Source: Saccharina japonica
Taxonomy: Eukaryota > Sar > Phaeophyceae > Laminariales > Laminariaceae
Reading direction: 5' to 3'
Assembly: GCA_008828725.1 (NCBI GenBank)
Contig: MEHQ01003564.1
Location: 385,906 to 449,905, forward strand
DNA length: 64,000 nucleotides
Of the stretch, positions 33,245 to 43,961 are shown in pieces (within the stretch, counting starts at the first letter, position 1; each line of letters begins with the position of its first letter). The notes beneath the pieces were generated by a model that was not told the origin of the DNA, made no database searches, and saw nothing but the letters and a program-made list of their open reading frames with translations. Both the position numbers and the translations under genes were made by a program.

Positions 33245-35420
33245 GTAGTAGCTGTAACGACGTGCAAAGCGCAGCAGCATTATGGTGATACACGCGCTTC
33301 CATGACACTTGATATTATCGCGCCCTGGTCGTTCTTTGGTCGATAGACATCGGTCCCCAAAGGAGTAACGCTATTTTTTTTGTTCGTACCATTGATTTTT
33401 GTGCCTTAAGGGGAAAACAAAACAGTAACATATAAGAGATGGCACTGGTTAACGGTGCGCGTATAGTATATGTGTGGGCACGGCCGGTCAGGATCGTCGC
33501 GATGGGTGTTTTATTTTATGGCTATTTTTGTTTTTTTTCCGCCACGTTCTCCTTTTGCAGTTCGTGACGATTCCCAGTACTGTAGTGTTGCTGTGTCTTG
33601 TTGTACCCCTTCGTCACACGCGATTTGTTGCCTTCCTTAAGGGTGTGGGTCATGCGGGAAGGCGAGACACATACACACACTCTCACACACATGCCGCGCG
33701 TGGTCCAGAGGTTAAGATGTTGCTCTAGAAGGCTTGTAAAAGCCCAGGGTCAGGTATAAGGGGAAACGGTGGCGTACCAACATTTGAAAGGAATTTTCAT
33801 GTACATCCTAGCAAAAAATATGCAGCCTCAACACCATCGTTTCGCCATATATGCTTCCGGCAAATTACGCGCGAGCTGATGGTGGTAGACCCCCCCCCCC
33901 CGACCGGACTATGGTTGAAGATATGTCGGAGGTCCCGGGAAGACGTGAAGCCTCCGCCGTCGGGTTCCGTCCCAGCGGACGACGGCTGTGGTTCTAGCAG
34001 ATGTTTGGGTGTAGTGAGGGAGCGTGTGTGCTCATGAGTGAGGGAGGTGTATTGATGTCGTGCATGGCCGTAGTCTTATGACCATAAGTGGTAGTTGCTT
34101 TTCCGGTTGGACCGATGAATAAGTCGGCGTCGGAGTTTTTTTTCCCGTCGAAGGTAGATACCTGGTAGTAGACCTGTCCCCGATCCCCGGCCGCTATCAG
34201 TGGACAGGGAAGGGGGGGGGGGCTGGACCTTCCCCTTTTGATGACGTTTTGAGGGTGGAGGCTGCGTGTGGTGTAGTAGTTATATATACAGACCGACGTC
34301 GCGAGGCGAACGGCACGAGGAAGACGCTTCCGGTTAAGAGTCTATGTAACTACATGAGGGGGCGGAGGAGGGGGGGGGGGGGGTGGTGGTGGTTTTACTG
34401 TGCGCAGGAGGGCGTGCCCCTTTTTTTTTTGTCGTGCGTGCCCCCAGCTGCTGAGAGTTTCTAGGTGCTTGCTCACGCGTTTGCAGGACGGGGGGTGATG
34501 GTTGTATTTTTGGAAGGCGTGTGCTTTTCTCATCGTTCTTGCCCTCGGCTGCCAAGACCTTTTAGGTGTTTGGTCGCGCCGATGTCCGCGGGCGCAGCGC
34601 CACTGGATACGACGGGGGGGGGGGTTGCGTGTGTATGTAGAGCGATCGGTCGCAGGCGTGTCGCATCCCGATTCATGCCGCGCGCCGCATCCGCGGGTAA
34701 CGTTTGTTTTAGGCTGCCTTCCAAACGGAGGTGTGCACAAGACACTTTTTCGCTGTTTAGGAGAAAACGGCGATAGTGTGAATCGGCGGTTTTGGGGTTG
34801 TGTTTGTAGGTGATGTGGCCGTGTTAGTGGGAGAGGGTAGGAGGCGGTGGGCGTCGCAGACAGGACCCCTCGCCGCTTGCCTTATAAAGGCGCGATGGGG
34901 CGGGGTGAAGGGGGGGGGGGGGGGGGGGGGGGCTGTGGGAAGGGGTAGGGTGTGTACAGTAGTAGTCGAAGCCATCTCCCATCGATTTTGATATATCGAA
35001 CACCAAAAGTAATTTCTACCAGTAAGTTTATCGATTAATAGTGTCGTATAATATCCATGTTTTTCCTTAGCTGTTTTTCCAGATTCCTGGCAGGGTTTGC
35101 CGAATTTTTTCCTGCAGCCCACCCCCGGAAGGCAGAGTCATCAACCAGCCCTACGGGATGCATGCATGCAACAGCATGGGTTGGGGGGGGTGCTCACGCA
35201 ATGTGTTGGCTTTGTACTTCGCCCGAGCAAGCAAACACTGTAAGCCTGGTCGAGCATTACACCATACCTTATCCCACAAAGCCGCGTCCATGTCGTGCCG
35301 CAGCTTGTTTGCGTCCAGCTTGTGCGTATCGTACAGTAGTATATTAGAAGTACATGCCGGGGGCGACCGCGATAAAAAGCATTGATGAAAGGCCTCTTTT
35401 TTTTTTTCTTGTTTCTTCAG
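33245..35420. other. Gene-poor stretch with G-runs
   Basis: Contains several G or C homopolymers (33890, 34212, 34372, 34909-34931). A strong acceptor-like tract, TTTTTTTTCCGCCACGTTCTCCTTTTGCAG, precedes 33562, but I could not place a convincing exon after it. A partial R1 trace lies at 34055-34085. No gene is named. Confidence 0.4.
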
Positions 35421-35470
35421 CGAATTTCGATCGCAGAGGTCGAGGGCACGTACAGCAGTAGCTCCTTCCA
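35421..35470 (+). CDS. Exon-like island 1, unidentified plus-strand gene
   Basis: A strong polypyrimidine tract and TTCAG acceptor precede it, and a perfect CAGTGAGT-type donor follows. In between is RISIAEVEGTYSSSSF with two bases left over. Its phase fits the island at 37034. No domain is recognised. Two of the three frames are open, so this is only a candidate exon. Confidence 0.3.
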
Positions 35471-35739
35471 GTGAGTTGATCCTCTTTTCCGTCTTTGAGG
35501 TCGAGGTTGAGCCGCCCAGGGCAGGCGGCGCGAGCCAATCATGCGCCTGTGGAGCTGTAGAGCCTCAATTCAACGAAAAACTTAGCTCTGACGATGAGTT
35601 TGTGAGCATCATGCGGGTATCTCTACATGTGCGACCTTTGCTGGAGACGCTTGCCTGCATACCGGTCTGGTTGTTTTGTTGATGTTGGTGCCTCTAACCA
35701 CCTTACGTTGTGGATGCCACACTGGTATGTGTTACCGCG

Positions 35740-35890
35740 GGTAGATGCGTTCTGCGGTCGTCAGGGGACGTCCTGGGTATGTCCCCGGGTTTCCTAAGCG
35801 GGTTAGCTATGCATGACGGGTAACGGACAAAGCTGTTACAAGATACACTTGGTACCTGGTATAGAACATCGCACATAGCTGTTAAGGCTC
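35740..35890 (+). repeat. Dispersed repeat family R2, copy 2
   Basis: Counterpart of 28110-28330: CGTCAGGGGACGTCCTGGG, CCCCGGGTTTCCTAAGCG, CGGACAAAGCTG, TGGTACCTGGTATAGAACAT, CGCACATAGCTGTTA. Confidence 0.5.
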
Positions 35891-36222
35891 TTCGACGCGT
35901 ACTCCAATACCAGGAATATTTTTCTCAATTGTGCCACTTGGCTGGTCATCTAGATGCAGTGTTCCAAACAAATCTGCCCCTGAGCTTACCAGTAAACCCT
36001 CCAGTTCGACCCTACTCCGGCGGAAGCACAACCAGCCAGGGCTTACTTGCCGACAAACCCATTCCCGATTACCCTAACTAACCTATATCCTAACCCTAAA
36101 CCTTCTAGGTGCTATATATGTACACACACACAAACTACACTCGTTCACCTCCCGAAGGACTGGACGATCCCCGCCCCCTCCCTCCCTCCCCGTACCAGCA
36201 AAAAACAAAAACGGTTACGGGG

Positions 36223-38331
36223 TTAAGGCGCAGAAAACGCCAATAACTCTATTTCGTAGATTAAGGTGGCGTTGGCTGGAACGATCGGAGGGTACCCGTA
36301 CATGCCGTACCCATACTCCGGCGGAACGGTGAGCTCGATCCGCTGGTGAACGCTCATCTGCTCGAGAGCGCGAGGGCGAGATATAATACATAAGAGGCAC
36401 ATATGCATACGAGGTAGTATGTGTCAACGCGGCAAAGCTCCTTCGGTGCCAGCGCGAAGCTCGAAAGGTTGCATATATATTGTCCGCATGCATGCGCCCA
36501 TGTACGATAAGCGGTGGTGGGACGCGTACGCGCTCAGAATGAAGGGAAGGAGCACCCCAAGCTTTTGCACGGGCATTGTTTTCGTTCGCTCAGGGGACGG
36601 ATGGATGCTGTTGTGGCTAAGTATGGCATGTTGGTTTTATAGCACTTACCCACATGGGTGGCCGGGATCCTTCCCCCCCTTGCACAATGTGGACGTGAAG
36701 ACTATCAGAGTGGGGACACTGAACAGTGTAGGCAGCCCCACAAGGTGTTTCAACAACATCTCAATTCGGTATGCCCAAATGGTGTGGCTACATCGTTCAA
36801 ATATCCCCAGAAGTGTTTTTTTCATACCCACATTGTACAAGGGGGGCCCCCCGGCCACCCGTGTACTAGACGACTTGAGTAACGTACCACGTACCCAACA
36901 ATACATTTACATCGGGGTTCGATGGCTATATCGATATGACTAGCCTTGCTCTCCTGGGTTCTCTCCCCTCACTATATACTCATCAATAATATAGTCTAGG
37001 GGCACCCTATCGCCGCCGTTCTTGTTTCTGCAGGGCGCGACCTTGTGTGTTCAAAACTACGTTGGTGTGGACATACGAAGTACATGAGTGGTCATGGCAC
37101 GCTGCACTGCCGGAGGTGGCTACAGCTAAAACTCGGCATGTTTTCATAGCCACCGAGGAATGAAACCGTTCGAGCGATATCTGGAGTGTTTGCGTATATA
37201 TTGGCCAGACCGTTACTTTCGGCGTGCGGCCTGTCTGCCAAGTCTGCAAGATACCCGCTGTTTGTTGGGGTGGCCGCTGCTGTTGATACAGTAGTTTACT
37301 CGGTGTGGCATGCTGAGCGAGCTACGTGTCGCAACATTGTTTGGACCGTTGAGGCACTCTCCGATACCAAGCACAGTCCTCGCGAGAGCTTATTAACAGG
37401 GCTGGGAAATGTGAGGGAGGTTGTAAAGGATAAGTCTGTGCCCCGCCCTGCATCACCTCACACAAGGGTTATGCCTCGCCTCCTAAACTATTTTCCAGAC
37501 ACGCTACCGTGTCGATTTACGTCCAGTTCTTTTGTCGATAGGTACTTGAGTGGTGACGGCATAGTCCATTCCAAAAATCCCATAATGAGCGCCCAAATAT
37601 TGGAGATGTCTCTATTTGGAGTAGGAACGGTGCTCCGTCTCGAAAGAGATGCTTGGTCAACGGTCAAACGGCCAAGGAAAGCAACAGATAAGTACGCCCC
37701 CCCCCCACCACCACTGTGGACGTTTAAAAGAAGGTTCCTGGCGTTTTCTCTCCAGCTCAACAGCTCGCAGGAGGGTTTACGCTCAACGACTTCCTGAACA
37801 AGCCGTGGTCACAAGTGTCGTCTACCCCCTCCCCGGTGCATGCCATGATTTATCATCTTGCAGAGGGTTCAGCATTCCCTCCCGCTCGTGGATGTAGATG
37901 GCCCAGGTACATAACTCGACCTCATCTTGAACCGCAAACGCTATAAAACAAAACCAGTTCAACACGAACGGAGAGAATGCTAGCTGACGCGCTTCGGTAA
38001 CCGCTTTTCTGGTGAAAAACAGCACAGGAAGCTAAACTCATAGCTATACAGGGTCTTTCAGGTACCGGCATGAAACTTGAACGACCATGCTCCCCATGGA
38101 TTTTGTTTTTTTTAATCGGTCAGGCCGTCCGGTCGTCCTGAATCCTTCCAGCGGCTCGATCCTCCTGAACAAGATTAAACTGTTTTCCGAGACTTCTTCC
38201 AGAACAGACGGACAGGGTGAGAATGCTTGGAATATATTTACTACTCCAGAATGCTCGTTCGAATAATATCATAGTTCGAACCGGAAACAAGTAAGAGGCC
38301 TCGCTTACCTTGGGGACGACTTCCTCCCACG
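36223..38331 (-). CDS. FKBP-type peptidyl-prolyl cis-trans isomerase, 3' exons
   Basis: Accelerates cis-trans isomerisation of peptide bonds before proline in folding or signalling complexes (family knowledge). The last exon (minus, 36357 to 36223) has a CAG acceptor and encodes 44 residues plus stop: MSVHQRIELTVPPEYGYG, then YGYPPIVPANATLIYEIELL. This is the classic C-terminal FKBP strand-turn-strand, with the Pro-x-x-x-Tyr-Gly and Ile-Pro-x-Asn-x-x-Leu signatures. A 23-base exon at 38331-38309 (minus; AAG|GTAAGC donor, TGCTAAC branch-like site upstream) would add WEEVVPK in the right phase, matching the FKBP Trp before the Met-x-x-Gly loop. N-terminal exons with the VHYTG and FD motifs were not found. 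The micro-exon is less certain than the last exon; compartment cannot be judged. Confidence 0.75.
36656..36860. repeat. Inverted-repeat MITE in FKBP intron
   Basis: Left GGGTGGCCGGGATCCTTCCC...GCACAATGTGG and right CCACATTGTACAAGG...CCGGCCACCC are inverted copies of about 35 bp around a 130-bp centre. Non-coding. Confidence 0.65.
37034..37163 (+). CDS. Exon-like island 2, unidentified plus-strand gene
   Basis: A good acceptor (TTCTTGTTTCTGCAG) is followed by one base and the frame ARPCVFKTTLVWTYEV..., running 42 codons to TGA. Phase agrees with island 1 (35421-35470). Composition is Trp- and His-rich, with no known domain. It could be a terminal exon, or end earlier at a GT. It overlaps the FKBP intron on the other strand. 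Confidence 0.25.
37756..37906 (+). CDS. Exon-like island 3, unidentified plus-strand gene
   Basis: TTTTCTCTCCAG acceptor, then a frame reading QQLAGGFTLNDFLNKPWSQV and on to an AG|GTACAT donor. The first half has coding-like codon use. The minus strand is open too (EVELCTWAIYIHERE...). Its phase does not fit directly onto the next island, so either the donor is wrong or an exon is missing. Confidence 0.3.
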
Positions 38332-38419
38332 CTGCGTTGTTTGTTGTTAGCAGGGGATCCGGTCAACAATCACGCCGTCGCCAAGCAAGAGGAGATCGCG
38401 GTGCGACGATGCCCACACG
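38124..38419 (+). CDS. Exon-like islands 4 and 5, unidentified plus-strand gene
   Basis: 38124-38216 (acceptor GGTCAG, donor G|GTGAGA) reads RPVVLNPSSGSILLNKIKL... and 38354-38419 (acceptor TTAGCAG) reads DPVNNHAVAKQEEIAVRR. The two join in phase across a 137-base intron. Products are unknown. The stretch lies antisense to the proposed FKBP micro-exon and intron, so at least one of the two models is probably incomplete. Confidence 0.3.
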
Positions 38420-38774
38420 GTAGTTGGTACGAGCATGTACGGGACGTGAAGATTTACGCACAAAAAAAGTGCACAGGGGATTTTCCAGCGTAAGAAAGCA
38501 AAAACGAATTGTTTACGCGTACGTAGTGGTAACTGATTATACCGCTATTTACTGGAACAGTGATAGCAGCTGTCTGTATCGGTATGCACTGCGCATTTTT
38601 TGTTCAACAACCGGATTCACTGCTACACGTGAGTGCATACAACTCTACGTTGTGGTGTTATATTGGCTTCATTGCTATTGTATAGTAACAGTACTAGCGG
38701 CACCGTCGTAGTACCGTACGTAGTAACACAGCTGTTATAATGCTTAGATTTTGGTGGGTGATTGGTTAACTTTT

Positions 38775-38900
38775 TTACCAGTAGCCCAGCGGACAAATGC
38801 CCTAATAAATGGCGTCGTCGGCAGGACATGGGTTGTAGTGGTCGTGAGTTTAGATCTCGCGACCACCACGAACACGTTTTTTTTAAAGAAAAGCGAATTT
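38775..38900 (+). repeat. tRNA-like SINE head
   Basis: AGTAGCCCAGCGG (A-box-like) and GTGAGTTTAGATCTCGCGAC (B-box-like) are spaced as in a tRNA, and a T-run follows at 38877. The acceptor stem is not convincing. A tRNA-derived SINE or tRNA pseudogene is likely. Confidence 0.45.
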
Positions 38901-40420
38901 CCTCGTGCCACCTTTGGTCCGACTCTTCAAACAGAGTAGCTGCAACAGGAACAGGATTGTTTCTGTGGCGGCAGTGATGCCAATGGGATGTTAACCTCTG
39001 TAGGGGTTCTGGGGGGAAACATGACGAAACGTTAATAAACATGACGATTCCAATCAGCCCCACGGAGCAGCTGGTAGGCAAGAGGATGGTGGGGAAAACA
39101 AAATACAAAGCACCTTGAAAGTGCTGTGGGCGCATGCTACGGTAAAGATGCACCTTGCTTTTTTTTCCTGAGGGTGGTCAGTCACTTGAGAAGCTCTATT
39201 TCTCACCCAAAGCCTGATTTTGAAGGCAAATAAAAGTGCGACCCGATGGATAATCCCGTATGACCTAAGGGCCCATAGTAACGAGTACAAAATAAATTAA
39301 ATTTGGACAAAAATAAAATGCAAATACGCTTTTCATCGGTCAACACACGCACCAGCACCAAAGATTAGGATCTTGGGGGTATAATCTTGGGTGGTGGTGC
39401 GGGTTCTGACCAATGAAAAGCGGATTTGATTTTTTTTTTTTTCCGAATTGAATTTTGTTTTCTTCGTTAAAACTGGCCCTAAGTGTACGATGAGCAGTAT
39501 TGCAACACGAGCGTGAAATTCTGACGATTTTGGGTTAAGGATCCCGGTCGTTCCGAAAACGTTTCAGGCAAAAAGTGCCACCTACTATCAATACGTATAT
39601 ACCAGGTATTACATATGGGGACATATAAAATCCTCAAGTACGCGCAATCGAAGTATTACACTCAGCTAGCAAAGATGAGCTTCGACGAAATCCTCGAGCT
39701 CACAGCTGTTGTTTTTTTTTTAATTTTTTTTTAAATATAGCCCAATAGCGTAGTCTACCAGTCTACGCAGAGCATGGTATTAGTATGTAGAGCATGCTGT
39801 TTGCAGGGTGCGATTGTTTACAATCCGTGGACTGCAGCCTTAAGTGCAATCCACACGCTATTATTGCGGTTCGCGCTTCGACTCTCGGCCTCCTGTGGCT
39901 CCTGCGGCTCCTGCGGAGGGCTGATTATACTTCTGCACCACTAAGTGGGAGCAGGGTGCTAAATGGGATCAGGTCCGGGTGCGATCAGGGTGGAGGTGTT
40001 GACCGATTAACATGGAGGTGTAGTCTATTGGGCACCCCGTTTCACCCCTAGAACACTAAAAACACACTCATAATAGGCGTGTGGACTGCATGCACTCAAG
40101 TGCTGGAGTCCATGGGTTGCAACTAGGCGCCATCGTATTCGTACGCCAGGGTTTGCTGCCGCATGCCGATCTACAGCTGTATAGTGGGTAGCAGTACAAT
40201 ATGATGTACCAGGTATAAAGCACGGTTGTCGGTTTCCCTCACCTCGGATGAGTTGCCCGAGGCCGATCTTGCACTGAAGTGGGGTATTTCTCGCCAGGCT
40301 CGAGTCAAAAACCGTTTGGTCTGCCGCCAGCTTCGTGGGTTTGTATACGCGTCGGCGCGCGGGGGGGGGGGGGGGNNNNNNNNNNNNNNNNNNNNNNNNN
40401 NNNNNNNNNNNNNNNNNNNN

Positions 40421-40467
<47 letters not shown>

Positions 40468-40717
40468 CGTTAAAATCATACCCCATAGCTCTGGCTTAGG
40501 CATGCACTAGTAATAGGATGATAGCAGTATTACTTCGTGGAGGGTCTACTGCTGTCGTTGTACCTGGTACAGTGTAAGGCGTACTGCAAATAAGTAGAGT
40601 ACTGGTATGTACGTACGTATGTATACGTATATACGTACGTACTGTTGTTGACTCAAGATTCCATGCTTATGTCTACAGGTTGGTTCAAGTATACCGCGGA
40701 AAATTCACTCAGTGGCC
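38901..40717. other. Gene-free stretch with a palindromic element and a gap
   Basis: 39321-39428 is a hairpin-forming inverted repeat (CAAATACGCTTTTCATCGGT with complement ...CAATGAAAAGCGGATTTG). The 45-base N gap 40376-40420 sits inside a long poly-G run. 39480-39590 resembles 32060-32150 (GTGAAATTC...GGGTTAAGGA). No gene is supported. Confidence 0.5.
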
Positions 40718-41085
40718 AATGTCCACGCCGTTTTTTGGAGATAGACCCTGAAATTTGGCACACGTGTTTTATGCGCCCTACCCGAGACTTTAACGAATTT
40801 TTTTTGTTTTCGGCGGTAATCTGAGTAAACATATGTTTGAAACAATATAAATGGTAGGCTGTGAGTCGGCACGACTTAAGTCGCCGACTAGTTATTAGTC
40901 GGACTAATAGTCAGTCGTGAAACGGAGGTGCCGACTTTCCGACTTATTGGGTTTCCTTAACTGTGGGAAGGCTTTTTTAATGCGGGGTACAGCTTTTAAC
41001 ATGAATTGCTGCGGGCTGCGGATACCCTCACATGCCCTGTGACACTGCAGCGCACAGCGGGAGATCCACACACACACACGCACAC

Positions 41086-41765
41086 ATGGCGGAACAGCCC
41101 ATCTCTCTCGACGGTGCCGACGGTGTCAGCCCTGGCGCACCCAATGCCAACGCTGAGGGCGGAGATCCCGTCGGCGAAGTTGTGGCCATTATCGGCCCGC
41201 GGACCACCTTGGCGAGTGCACGCGACCCCGAAACGGTGCTCTCCCGCGTGAAGCAGTAGCCTTTACCGCACTACTGAATTATTATCTAGGATAAAGTATG
41301 GAAATCGGGGAATATTATTTCATATACCTTTTGGTGTGGTCGACCAATTTTTCAAACAAACAAAAAACCCTAATTTTTCGAGACAAAGCTCGTGAGGGTT
41401 GGGGTTGGGGTTAGGGTTAGGGTTAGGGTTAGTGTCTAAAGTAGTGTTTTCGGCCGGCGTTTTTCGAAATATTCGGTCTCATAACACTGGAACCACACGC
41501 AGGCTACAGCCAAGTCCCCGATTTCTATACTTTATTCTACATAATAATTCAAAATTGCGGTAAAGGCGGCTCGCGTGAAGCATGAGCAGAGGCGCAGCAA
41601 GCCGCTCAGATCCAACAACCCGCTGTGGAAACTTTTAGGACTTGCCGCCGTCATCGGCGCGCGTGTTTCGCGCAAGGTTGGGAGAGACGTTAATACACGA
41701 ATAACATCACGGAGGGATCCAAGACCTTTTCTTCAGGGGATAATTTTTGCACCGCTATCTTGGTG
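41086..41765 (+). pseudogene. Coding-like frame split by a MITE insertion
   Basis: ATG at 41086 opens MAEQPISLDGADGVSPGAPN... to VLSRVK at 41254. After the MITE, the frame resumes with KHEQRRSKPLRSNNPLWKL and on to 41765. The 11-bp duplication CGCGTGAAGCA lies on both sides of the MITE, and the reading frame is continuous if the insert plus one duplicate is skipped. No domain is recognised. Its place inside an hAT-like element suggests the N-terminal part of a transposase or a captured exon. Confidence 0.4.
41256..41571. mobile_element. Mutator-like MITE, copy 2
   Basis: Same terminal repeats as 12136-12455 (GTAGCCTTTACCGCA... and ...TGCGGTAAAGGCGGCT), same centre with GGGTTAGGGTTAGGG, and a different 11-bp target duplication CGCGTGAAGCA (41245-41255 and 41572-41582). 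Two copies with separate, intact duplications confirm real transposition. Confidence 0.82.
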
Positions 41766-42391
41766 ATGAGTTCGCTTTTTCGCTCGTATCCCCGCCAGGT
41801 AGTATTGCGACTCAAACAATTGCTGTCACGTTCCTCTAGTCATGGGTAGATCTACCTGGTAAATGCGTTGTACTTCTCGTTTTTTGTGATTTTTTTGTGT
41901 AAACTGAAGCTCTTTTTGTGTTTTTCGTTCAAAACTTATGTGAATCTAGGTCATATTGTTTGCGCTTTTCTTGCGTAAAGTGAAGCCAAATGGCGTATTT
42001 TTGGCCTCCGGCGGCGCCTTCAGCGGGATCCTCCGGAGGCGCCTCCGGCGGGCCCTCCGGGGGCGCCTCCAGCGGGGCCCCCACGGCCGGGGGGGGCTTT
42101 TTTGGCTCGCTTCGCTCGCCTGACTTTCGTCGGCAAGTCGACTGGCTTCGCCAGCCGACTTACCGACTAAAGTCAGCTAGTCGGCTTCGCCGAATAGCGA
42201 CTAGTTATTAGTCGTGACTCACAGCCCTACTCACAGCCCTAGAAATTTGGGGCAATTTGGGTCTTAAGAGATCCAAAATTTCCGGTGAAAAAAAAAAGTA
42301 AAAAAAACCCATTCGTAAAAGGCTCGAGTAGGGCGCATAAAACTCGTGTACCAAATTTCAGGGTCTATCTCCAAAAAACGGCGTGGACATT

Positions 42392-43961
42392 TGGACTTTT
42401 GTGCGGGAAAAGGGCAAAAATAGGCGTTGCCTCGTAATTACTTAGTTTCAGTATATAATCGACTTTGGGCGTTAAATATGACTTAATATGATCATACGCA
42501 GTCAGATCTTGGAATATTTGCGTGAAATTTTGTACAAACATGCCTTGGACCACCTGGAAGCGGCTCGTTCAGAAAAAAAAAATGGGGGGAAAACATGTTT
42601 TCCTACGGAAACGCCTGACTATTGTTGACCACTTTGAAGGCCTGTGATTGGTCGGGCCACATTTTTGGCGGTAGAGCCAGTTACCGGTCCTTGAACCAAA
42701 AACTGGCGACGTCACCCTCTTCCACTGTTCATGGCGGTCAGTATGATACCAAATAAGTGACATTGGAGTTGCTATTGCATGCGGCATTCATGACTGACGA
42801 AATTTGCCGTGATATGCCTGAACCAGCTCGTACCAGGTTAGTATATACCACCAGTAGATAGGAGCAGGACTGCTGCTTGCTGTGTAAAAGCTACCTGGTG
42901 GTACCTATTATACTCGTAGTGCAAAGTAGCATTATCGGGGAAGCCCATCTTCCTTCACGGACGTGCCTCTGACGATCTAAAGTAGCAGTGTGGGGAAGTC
43001 CATCTTCCTGTAATACGTATGTACACATGTACACATGTACCCGGACGTGCCTCTGACCTCTGATGGCAAGCTCGGGTGAAGCGAGCCCTGAGGTGGGACA
43101 AAAACACACCAAAATCCAACCGTTTTTTTCATTTTAATTTTCCTTCATTTTTTTTTTTTCCCGTCCGATCTACGGGCTGGTGTGAACAAGGCGCAGAGTC
43201 CCACACCCGCCTTGCGGCCTCTCCCTTTCGTAGAGAAACACGCAGACGTGCACGTCGGACTGACCTTCCCAACGTAGTGGATGCTGACGGTGTACCCTTT
43301 GCCAGGGAAATGTGTGCCGTCCCTGCGAGCAGCACGCGATCATGTGGTCATGAAACGAAGAAAAAACGAAAGAACGAACGCGGCTGGCTACTGTACTCGT
43401 AGTGATTTGCTGTGAATTGAATGCGAGACACGAAAGATACCGAGAGGGCAGCGGGCCCCCCACGCCCAGCAGAAATATGATGGCGCAAGCTCAAGCACCG
43501 GGCGTCGCCACACCAAAACAGGCAGTTGTTCACGCGATCGCATGCTGCCAAAGCAGACTCCAAGCTTTAGCCATCGGCGTGTCCGCTCGGGGGCATCAGA
43601 CGTACCAGTACACGATACGGATCCTGTTGTGCATGTCCTCTTCATGCCTTTATCTATTCGCAAGGCAAATCGAGGCATAGAAAAGATACCGGTACGCACA
43701 AGAAAAAAACACCCGCGTGGCTCACCCTGGTGTCATCGTTCTGTACGAACACCCAGATAATGAGGACTCGCTTCCATCCCCCACGCTATTCTCCGACATA
43801 TCAGCCTGCTGGTGAAAAATGGCGAGTGCAGGATTCAGTGGAGAGTAGGACTCTGGGGTGGGGGCACAGCACATGGCAGCCGTTGCACGAAACACCGTTT
43901 GCACTGTCCCCTGTTAGCGAATTATTCTTCTTTCGATTGGAAACCCTTTGAAATCACCAAA
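42392..43961. other. Region upstream of the GAF gene
   Basis: Presumed 5' flank. 42930-43060 contains two diverged copies of a block with AAAGTAGCA, GGGGAAG(C/T)CCATCTTCCT and CGGACGTGCCTCTGAC. No exon is supported. A TATA-type promoter cannot be pointed to with confidence. Confidence 0.4.

Larger units (their letters stand above)
40855..42241. mobile_element. hAT-like element nested in the outer repeat
   Basis: Ends TAGGCTGTGAGTCGGCACGA and, inverted, AGTCGTGACTCACAGCCCTA, with an extra tandem CTCACAGCCCTA at the right. TAGGGCTGTGAG-type ends suit hAT elements. Subterminal repeats of GTCGGC/CGACTAGTTATTAGTCG occur at both ends. The interior holds a split coding-like frame (41086-41765) and a Gly/Ala/Ser repeat stretch near 42010-42100. 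Its target duplication is not clear. Confidence 0.55.
40718..42391. mobile_element. Outer inverted-repeat element of a nest
   Basis: About 80 bp at 40718-40800 (AATGTCCACGCCGTTTTTTG, GAGATAGACCCTGAAATTTG, TTTTATGCGCCCTAC) returns inverted at 42300-42391. Between the arms lies a second, hAT-like element. The arms are about 90% alike by eye. Superfamily and target duplication could not be determined; the arms could also be a single palindromic MITE split by the hAT insertion. Confidence 0.6.

Noticed and set aside
38623-39153. 176-codon minus-strand frame
   Set aside because: It runs across a tRNA-like SINE head and neighbouring repeat DNA and has no protein family resemblance.
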